Shown one piece after another: positions 44,157 to 64,000 of a stretch of DNA of 64,000 nt (position 1 is its first letter; each line of letters opens with the position of its first letter). Under the pieces are notes generated by a model. That model saw only the letters and a program-made list of their open reading frames with translations. It ran no database searches and had not been told where the DNA came from. This stretch comes from Flaccisagitta enflata (Eukaryota > Chaetognatha > Sagittoidea > Aphragmophora). The stretch is from assembly GCA_965153355.1 (NCBI GenBank), contig OZ231128.1:29202001-29266000 (forward strand). The letters run 5' to 3'. The position numbers and the translations under genes are program-made.

Positions 44157-44503
44157 CAATACGATGGGAGCAATGAGGGCAGTACAAAGAGGACCTTCTA
44201 TATTTTAATGTCTGAGGGAAGAATTTAAAGCTTTAGTTTCTCTGAAAGCTGATGGTCCAAGGTATTGAGTGAACATAAAATTCCACACCAAGTGATTCAA
44301 AAGAAAACTGACAATTGATTTTTAATCATGGCATGTGGCGCGATAGCTCTGTTGGTAAAGTGCTGAACTTGAGAGAAGATATTTCATCTCTTCAGAGTCA
44401 CAGGTTCAATTCCAGAGAGATGTTGCACTTTTTTTCTTTTTGGTCAACAGTTACAGCTAGAGGTATGAAACTATCTGAGGTTCTCATTGCTCCCATCATA
44501 CAG
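44157..44503. mobile_element. TIR element H2 containing a tRNA-like module
   Basis: CAATACGATGGGAGCAATG at the left and CATTGCTCCCATCATACAG at the right, flanked by TA. The tips are related to H1. The interior is not palindromic and contains the tRNA-like segment 44337-44424. Confidence 0.65.
44337..44424 (+). ncRNA. tRNA-like sequence (SINE-type promoter or tRNA pseudogene)
   Basis: A-box-like TAGCTCTGTTGG (44344-44355) and B-box-like GGTTCAATTCC (44403-44413) each differ from the consensus at one position. They are 59 bases apart, compatible with a long variable arm or intron. The acceptor and T stems do not pair well, so this is not a functional tRNA. It may be the head of a tRNA-derived SINE or a decayed tRNA gene. 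Confidence 0.5.
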
Positions 44504-44529
44504 TAGGGATAGGTCTAAGAGTTAATGAC

Positions 44530-44723
44530 GCCAGGCACACCGTCTTAGCCCGTGTATCCGTGTATCAAGCCTCTATGGCCCGCTCTGTCCATCGGTACGT
44601 CTGTCCGTAACACTTTGCTTTTGCGGCGTTTTTGGGCGTATTTTGCTTCACGGCTCCTGCCAAAGCGTTGAGTATGCCTTGTTTATCACACGACTTTGGT
44701 AGCCATGTATGCGGCCTTGTTCA
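44530..44723 (+). mobile_element. HL element, J/A-type mixture
   Basis: GACGCCAGGCACACCGTC and GCCCGTGTATCC match the J 3' end (56318). This is followed directly by an A-type body (GCCCGCTCTGTCC, CACTTTGCTTTTGCGGCG, GGCTCCTGCC, CACGACTTTGG) and the tip GCGGCCTTGTT. It appears to be two overlapping copies. Confidence 0.55.
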
Positions 44724-44957
44724 GCCGCTGAACAGGTTGCATGATTAGGAATTGCGCATTGACTAGTATTTATGAGAAATAGAAATTTTTTAGATTCTAT
44801 TTCATGGAAAACTAGAAGTGGTGCGCGTATTAACTAGTCAGTGAGGGTTCACAAGGCCCTCTTCCATTTATTTCAGTTTGGGTATATAGTGAGGGATATT
44901 GTTCCGCTTTTCATACTACTTTCTATCCTCTAAGGGCATGGTTTTTTATCAATGTTA

Positions 44958-45706
44958 CAGTACGATGGGAGCAATGGCGACCTAGACTGGATAATAGATT
45001 TTAGGTATCTTAATATTATTCGTATCATAAAATATTTGAGATCTAGGTTAATTAAAGGTTGCTCCATTGAGTGAATGTATTTGCAACTCTTAAACTTAAA
45101 CTTGTGACTTGACCTCATCAAGACTTCATTTTTAGTTGCGGACACGCAACTCTATAAGAGCCTTTGTCCGTCCGTCCATCGGTCGGTTGGTCCGTTGGTG
45201 AGCACGAGTCGAAAAGTGTGAAAACGCGCATTTCCGCCCCTGCCCACCCGTCCGCAACTGGTATGGCCGTGAATCCGGCCTTGTTCAAGGTTTTAACCTA
45301 TTAGATCAGGTGAAAAAATCATATATAGTTTTTAAAAAAAAAATCAGCTCAATTGGACCATTCTTACAGGTTTTACGGCTATATTTATAAAACAAAAGTT
45401 ATGCAAATTAGTTTTTGGGTAAAACTTAAAAGAGCCATATAACCTGTAAAAATAGACCGATTGAGTTGATATTTTTTCAAAATTATATAAAATTTTCAAC
45501 CCAATCTATTGAGATAGGTTAGAACTTTTTAAAAATGAAGTCTTGATGAGGTCAAGTAGCAAGTTTAAGTTTAAGAGACGCAAACATTTTCTCTAAATAG
45601 AGCAATCTTTGATTAACATAGATCTCAAATATTTCACTATAAAAATAAAATTAAGATACCTAAAATCTATCCTCCAGTCTAGGTCATCATTGCTCCCATC
45701 GTACTG
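44958..45706. mobile_element. Foldback element H1 interrupted by an HL-B copy
   Basis: CAGTACGATGGGAGCAATG at the left and the complement at 45688-45706, flanked by TA. Arm pairs continue through CCTAGACTGGA, AGATTTTAGGTATCTTAAT, AAATATTTGAGATCTA, AAACTTAAACTTG and GACCTCATCAAGACTTCATTTTT. The HL-B copy (45134-45285) breaks the left arm right after that last motif. The right arm is uninterrupted. Confidence 0.88.
45134..45285 (+). mobile_element. HL subfamily B element, complete
   Basis: AGTTGCGGACACGCAACT after TTTTT, AAGAGCCTTTGTCCGTCCG, AAGTGTGAAAACGCGCATTT. Ends GTCCGCAACT (exact complement of the first ten bases), GGCCGTG..TCCGGCC hairpin and TTGTT. It is inserted in the left arm of H1, which supplies an empty-site comparison. 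Confidence 0.94.
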
Positions 45707-45708
45707 TA

Positions 45709-46473
45709 CCCTCGGGTGATTTGTTGAATTTTTGTTACAAAAGTAACAATTATTGCCCTAACTACTTTTGGTAAGCAGTTTGCTTTTGGGTTAGATTGAG
45801 AGGGAATGCTTTTTTAGACTCTGTTTTATGGAAAACTATAGGAGTGGTCTGATCTGATCTAGTCAGTGAGGGTTGACAAGGCCCTCTTCCGTTTATTTCA
45901 GTTTGGGTATGGTGAGGGATATTGTTCCACTTTTCATACCTTACTATACCCAAACTGAAATGAATGGAAGAGGGAATACTAATACACTTAGTTTTTTTCT
46001 AAAAGAACGTCAATTTTTGGTGAAGCCTTGTGTATGAGATAGGAATAGCTACTAGCAAAATAACAACAATGTTCAGCAATTTCAAGGCTAACGTTTTCAT
46101 GAAAATGGTTCTTATAAGACAAAAAATAGTACGCACACCACTCCTAGTTAAGCGTCAATTTTACTTTACTTAATTTTTCCCTTTGGTAATTCATAAGTTT
46201 CATCTTTATAATATTTACCACTTGCTGACACTTTTACGTGTGATTGCTCCTTCAGCTTTTTAGACATCTTTCGTCTCTGTAAAAAAAATACCAGGCTTTC
46301 GAAAAAAAACAGAAAAAGAAGAAGGGAACAATCGGAAAATTGCAGACAACCTCAACGGCGAACAAATCGTCATCGAGACTCAAATTTAAGTTGGAATATT
46401 AAAAAAGAAACGAACGAACAAACAAACAAACAATTCATGACAACCAGCTGGGCGCCAGGGGAAAAACGTTAAG
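45709..46473. other. UAP1 upstream region; no promoter element assigned
   Basis: Contains AAACTGAAATGAATGGAAGAGG and related words (45895-45970) that recur inverted near 44860. An A-rich tract with AACAAACAAACAAACAA lies just before the start codon. No TATA box or other promoter motif could be assigned with confidence. Confidence 0.4.
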
Positions 46474-60557
<14,084 letters not shown>

Positions 60558-60961
60558 GTAATCAACTCTGTCAGAAACTGGTTTGTATTGACATGAGATA
60601 ACAAAGGTATGAGTACCATACTATTTTACTAGTACAGTGGGTGGCATGCCACATATAGAAAACTTTTTGTAGACGAAAACTTTTTGTGGACAAAAATATT
60701 TAGCCATTTAAAGTCTTCAGTCGACTCGAGACTTTTTAACACCAGTAAACTGCAAATCTTGGAGCAGCTTCTTCCCCGCTTATGTTTGTTTTCATGTTTC
60801 CTTGGTAACATGACGCAACATCTTGTTTTAGAGCACGGCGTTGCATAGTGTACAGAGTAACCGTTGCAGTACCGTCTATGTAACAACGCACCACCCACGA
60901 AGCTAGAACGGATGGCAAAAACGATTTTTTAGTCATTCAAACAATTTTATGTTTCATTCTT

Positions 60962-61200
60962 AGTCGCTGGCTAAGTGACTATGTGGTAATGTGAAACTTT
61001 TGATGAATCGAGATTGGCTGAAACGCTAATTTCAGAGCGTTATGACCACATTACTGACTCGCCTTAGGCGAGTTTCCCACTCCCACACTGCCCCTGCCCA
61101 CCCATATTACTGCCCCTGCCCACTAATATTACTTCCCCTACCCACCTATATTACTGTGCTCCTGCCAGCAACTATTGATTGGCTGTGTATCTGGCCCTAT
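60962..61200 (+). mobile_element. HL element inside composite F
   Basis: AGTCGCTGGCTAAGTGACT, a body with GACTCGCCTTAGGCGAGTTTC, three CTGCCCCTGCCCACC-like units, CCAGCAACT (one mismatch to the complement of the head), GGCTGTGTATCTGGCC and TATTT. Confidence 0.75.
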
Positions 61201-61201
61201 T

Positions 61202-63430
61202 TGAATTCAACTACGATCGTTAGTAATACGAGTCCGTGCCCGCAGCCCCCACGATCCAGGAATTGCGGAACTGGAGAAACAACTGCGGGAGGCAATTAAT
61301 AAGTCGAAGCGGGATGCCTTCATTGAAGAATTAGACGCAACTAATAACGACGGTAACTCGGCCAAATTCATCAGCATCACTCGTCGCCTATCTGGAAAAC
61401 GCATCTATAACGCCCCAAATCAACCCATCGACTTCGACGGCCGTATATTTACTAAACGACGAAATATCGCGAACAGGTTTAACAAAAAATACGCCAACGT
61501 CGTGCCTCACCGTCAAACGCCTCTCATGCGTCGCGTCATCCGCAAAATCAAGAAAAAGAAGATAGACCACTCCTACGCGCCAATTGACGAAACCGCCGTG
61601 ATCGCTGCTATTCAACGTGCAAAAAACTCGTCTGCTGCTGGCCCAGACGGCCTTACAATGATTCACTACAAGAATTTCGGTCGCCGCGCCATCGCCTATT
61701 TAACCGCCGTCTTCAACTTATCCGTCCAACATGCGCAAATGCCAGCTATATGGAAGAAAGCCAACATCATCCCAGTTCCTAAGCCTGGGAAAGACCCGCT
61801 CCTTTCGTCGTCAAAGCGTCCTATCTCGCTACTTTGTCCTGCGTCAAAAATTCTCGAAAGAGTCCTTCTTCCATTTTTCACCGCATCTCTCAAACCTACA
61901 GAAACTCAACACGGCTTCCGCCCTCACCACTCGACGAGTTCAGCCTTACTACCGACGGTCACACGAATCGCTCAGGGATTCAATGAAAAGAAACCACCCA
62001 TTCGCACTGCGACTGTCGCCATCGACATCGCAAAGGCTTTTGAGTCGGTCCACCATTCTATCCTTCTTGATGAGGCGTCTGAAACTGACCTCCATCCCAA
62101 CTTATTGCATTGGCTTTCTGCTTACCTCCGTGGACGCCAATCCAGGGTAATTTGGCAAGGTGCCACTTCTAGTTGGAGGATTGTCAGACGTGGCGTCCCT
62201 CAAGGATCAGTCCTCGGCCCCGTCTTATTTAACTTCTTTGTTCGCGACTGTCCTGTACGTCAGCCTTCCTACGCGGATGACTTTACGATCAGCCAGTCGT
62301 CCTCGGAGTTGACTGAGATCGAGAGGAAACTGCAGAGCGACATCGATGCCGTCGAAGCTTGGGCTACTGGTAAAGAACTAGTCATTGCTCCTTCAAAATC
62401 TTCAATAACGTTCTTCACTCCCGACAGGGCTCGTCAAGCACATACCCACCCAAATGTCACCATCGCCGGCACTCAAATTCCTCTAAACAAGACGCCCAAA
62501 ATCCTTGGCGTAACCATGGACACTCATTTCTGTTTCCATGCCCACGCCGCTGATCTGGTCAAGTCCTGCAAGAAGAAGCTTGGGATGCTCCGCGCTCTTG
62601 CTGGCACTGGCTGGGGTTGCCAGAAAGAGCTGCTGCTCCGTACTTTTAAAACATACGTCGAGCCTAAGATTAACTACGCCGCCGCCGTTTGGTCGCCGAA
62701 CGCTAGTGATGCTTCCTTTAATTCTATCCAGAAAATTCAAAATGCCGCCCTACGCATCGCCACCGGCTGCCACAAAGCCGCCACCGTTGAGCATCTCCAC
62801 CATGAGGCCAAGTTTCCGCTCGCTCGCGATCACCTCGACATGCTTTCAGCGCAGCATCTCGCTAGCTGCCTTCGCCCTACGCATCCCTCTAATCCTGTCG
62901 TCACTGCTCCTTCAGGCCCTCGTTCCATGAAATCAACTCTGCAGAGCAAACATCACGCTGCCGTCGATCCTTACCTCACCAACGGCTCTGTTGACCCGGC
63001 TACTTACAAGACTGTTCTCAAAAATATTCACACTGACTCGATCGCTGCCTCCATTGAAAAATTAAAAGCCGTTAATCCGCTCCTCAACACCGCGCCGCCT
63101 GAAATCTCGCCTTCAGAGCTCAACCTCAGTCGCATTCAGCGCACCACTTTGGCCCAACTACGCTCTGGCAGCTGCCGCCTCCTGAACGACTATAAGGTCC
63201 TCCTTGGCCACACGCGATCTGCTCTATGCCCGGAGTGCCTCTTCCACCGCCATACTGCTAGACATATTTTTGAATGTGACGCTACCCCTACTAATTTAAC
63301 GCCGAAGGACCTCTGGGTCAACCCGGCAACCGTCGTCGGCTTCCTCCAAACTCTTCCATCTTTTTCGTCTTTGCTTCCCGCTAATCCCCCGCCTCCTCCA
63401 CCTCCTCCTCAACCTCCTGACACCCCTTGA
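61202..63430 (+). CDS. Reverse transcriptase of a non-LTR element, N-terminally truncated
   Basis: RNA-directed DNA polymerase used in target-primed reverse transcription. The open frame is 742 codons; a GTG at 61502 is an alternative start for 642. With that numbering: AAGPDG 45-50, RPISL 106-110, catalytic DIAKAF (D175), GVPQGSVLGP 231-240, catalytic YADD 257-260, KS at 298, and a C-terminal zinc-finger-like CPECLFHRHTARHIFEC at about 583. The catalytic residues are intact and there is no frameshift. The upstream endonuclease domain and any first ORF are missing, so autonomous function is unlikely. GC content is higher than in the flanks. A Pro-rich tail precedes the stop. Confidence 0.92.
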
Positions 63431-63483
63431 CCCTGCGGAGCTTTCTACGTGGCTTCGCCACCCGGGGAAACAACAACAACAAC
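61202..63483 (+). mobile_element. 5'-truncated non-LTR retrotransposon
   Basis: The coding frame opens right after a TGA at 61199-61201 and ends at 63430. It is followed by about 35 bases of 3' UTR and an (AAC)n tail (63466-63483). Poly-A is absent. The missing 5' part would hold the endonuclease. The 5' boundary coincides with the HL 3' end. C-terminal LAQLRSGSCRLL and a CPEC..H..HIFEC finger fit the Jockey/I supergroup. Confidence 0.85.
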
Positions 63484-63977
63484 GAGTCACTAATTCTCTA
63501 ATTTTCTTCAATTTCTACCCTCACTCTCCATAACCATATTTTTTGTTTGACATCAGTAATGATTAGATTTAGATCAAAAATGCTCAGAGAATAATTGTCT
63601 CGAGTCGACTGAAATCCTTTGTGGACGAAAAGTTTTCGTCTACAAAAAGTTTTCTATATGTGACATGCCACCCACTGAGTAGTACTAGTACCAGCTGTCA
63701 ATAGAATGAGATCTGGAAGCCTAATTTCCCATTGCAGAGATTTACTGCATGTGTACGGTGTCATCTAAGTGTAGACTGTAGTGCACCCAAAACTAGGGCA
63801 TTCCCTACTCAAACTGTAAGTTTAAAAGGTTTCAAAATCCCAACAAAAATTATGTGATCTGATTGATTTAATTAGTGTGGCGGCTTCGTTCTTTGCGCTT
63901 TAGTTAGGTTTAAGTACAAGTGTATGCTGACAAAGTCTCTCTTGAAACTTGAAACATTTCAACTCCTTCATGAACAG
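63484..63977. other. UAP1 intron 11, end; no exon before 63978
   Basis: Holds the right arm of F and unassigned sequence. A possible acceptor at 63737 (CCCATTGCAG) leads to a nine-residue frame and stop without conserved residues and is not called. Confidence 0.45.
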
Positions 63978-64000
63978 GCGCTTGTCGGAAGAGACGGTTG
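63978..64000 (+). CDS. UAP1: Possible UAP1 exon 12, start only
   Basis: CAACTCCTTCATGAACAG is a fair acceptor. The following bases join the phase-2 end of exon 11 to give R-RLSEETV. Family members continue here with a C-terminal segment of roughly 50-60 residues. Only 23 bases are inside the window, so this is a guess from phase and position. Confidence 0.35.

Larger units (their letters stand above)
60635..63677. mobile_element. TIR-bounded composite F, 3.0 kb, in UAP1 intron 11
   Basis: Left arm CAGTGGGTGGCATGCCACAT ... GTCGACTCGAGAC (60635-60732). Right arm GTCTCGAGTCGACTG ... CACATGCCACCCACTG-like sequence (63597-63677), about 80-98 bp with about 85-90% identity. TACTAGTA precedes the left tip directly and occurs 5 bases after the right tip. 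Inside are an HL copy (60962-61200) and the non-LTR fragment (61202-63483). No transposase remains. Confidence 0.75.

Noticed and set aside
44337-44424. A functional tRNA gene
   Set aside because: The boxes are good but acceptor and T stems fail to pair, so only a tRNA-like call is kept.
63737-63767. Terminal UAP1 exon after CCCATTGCAG
   Set aside because: In phase it gives only RDLLHVYGVI and a stop, with none of the expected C-terminal conservation.

Overview
The window looks like a repeat-dominated piece of an invertebrate animal genome. The reasons are a multi-exon gene with consensus GT-AG introns, an animal-type ionotropic-receptor exon, a fragment of a non-LTR retrotransposon, very long di- and trinucleotide tracts and many DNA-transposon footprints. 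I cannot place the species. Host coding sequence is only a few percent of the 64 kb.

Genes. (1) UAP1, UDP-N-acetylglucosamine pyrophosphorylase, lies on + from 46474 onward. I could assemble eleven exons that keep the reading frame through ten introns up to 60557. The C-terminal end lies at or beyond the window edge, with a possible exon 12 starting at 63978. Exon 11 carries seven Asn-Gly-Thr-Thr repeats. (2) A compact ionotropic glutamate receptor-like channel lies on the minus strand (32512-33855); it seems to be the last exon of a longer gene. (3) A set of weaker exon-like segments lies on + between 23478 and 26868. Part of it resembles transposase-like proteins, and it has an in-frame TAG. 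(4) A 5'-truncated non-LTR reverse transcriptase (61202-63430) lies in the last UAP1 intron.

Mobile elements. The main feature is a dispersed family, called HL here, with more than 30 complete or partial copies on both strands. A copy starts after a T run with AGTCGCG and a local inverted partner, continues into GTCC/GGTC tetranucleotide repeats, and ends with the complement of its own first 8-10 bases, a short hairpin and CTTGTT. Subfamilies A, B, K, J and N differ in that terminal word, but the two ends change together. The layout resembles Helentron-associated elements (HINE/DINE-1-like). Other families: C (GGGCAGCGGCCCC... with inverted arms, often inside or beside HL copies); hAT-like elements with 8-bp target duplications (D1, D2, M, Q1, Q2); and palindromic foldback elements flanked by TA (G1-G3, H1-H2, a 1.56-kb palindrome and others). 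Many are nested, so relative insertion order can be read.

Layout. 1-11.7 kb: HL composites, foldbacks and C elements. 11.98-13.7 kb and 15.5-16.4 kb: two very uniform minisatellites (71 bp x 24, 91 bp x 10). 18-31 kb: hAT-like and foldback elements, long TC/TG tracts and the transposase-like exon fragments. 32.5-33.9 kb: receptor exon. 34-46 kb: foldbacks, HL copies and TTC/TC tracts. 46.5-64 kb: UAP1 with repeat-filled introns, one of which holds a 3-kb TIR-bounded composite with the reverse transcriptase.

All coordinates and alignments were made by eye. Element ends are usually good to a few bases when a target duplication or inverted tip is visible, and less exact otherwise.
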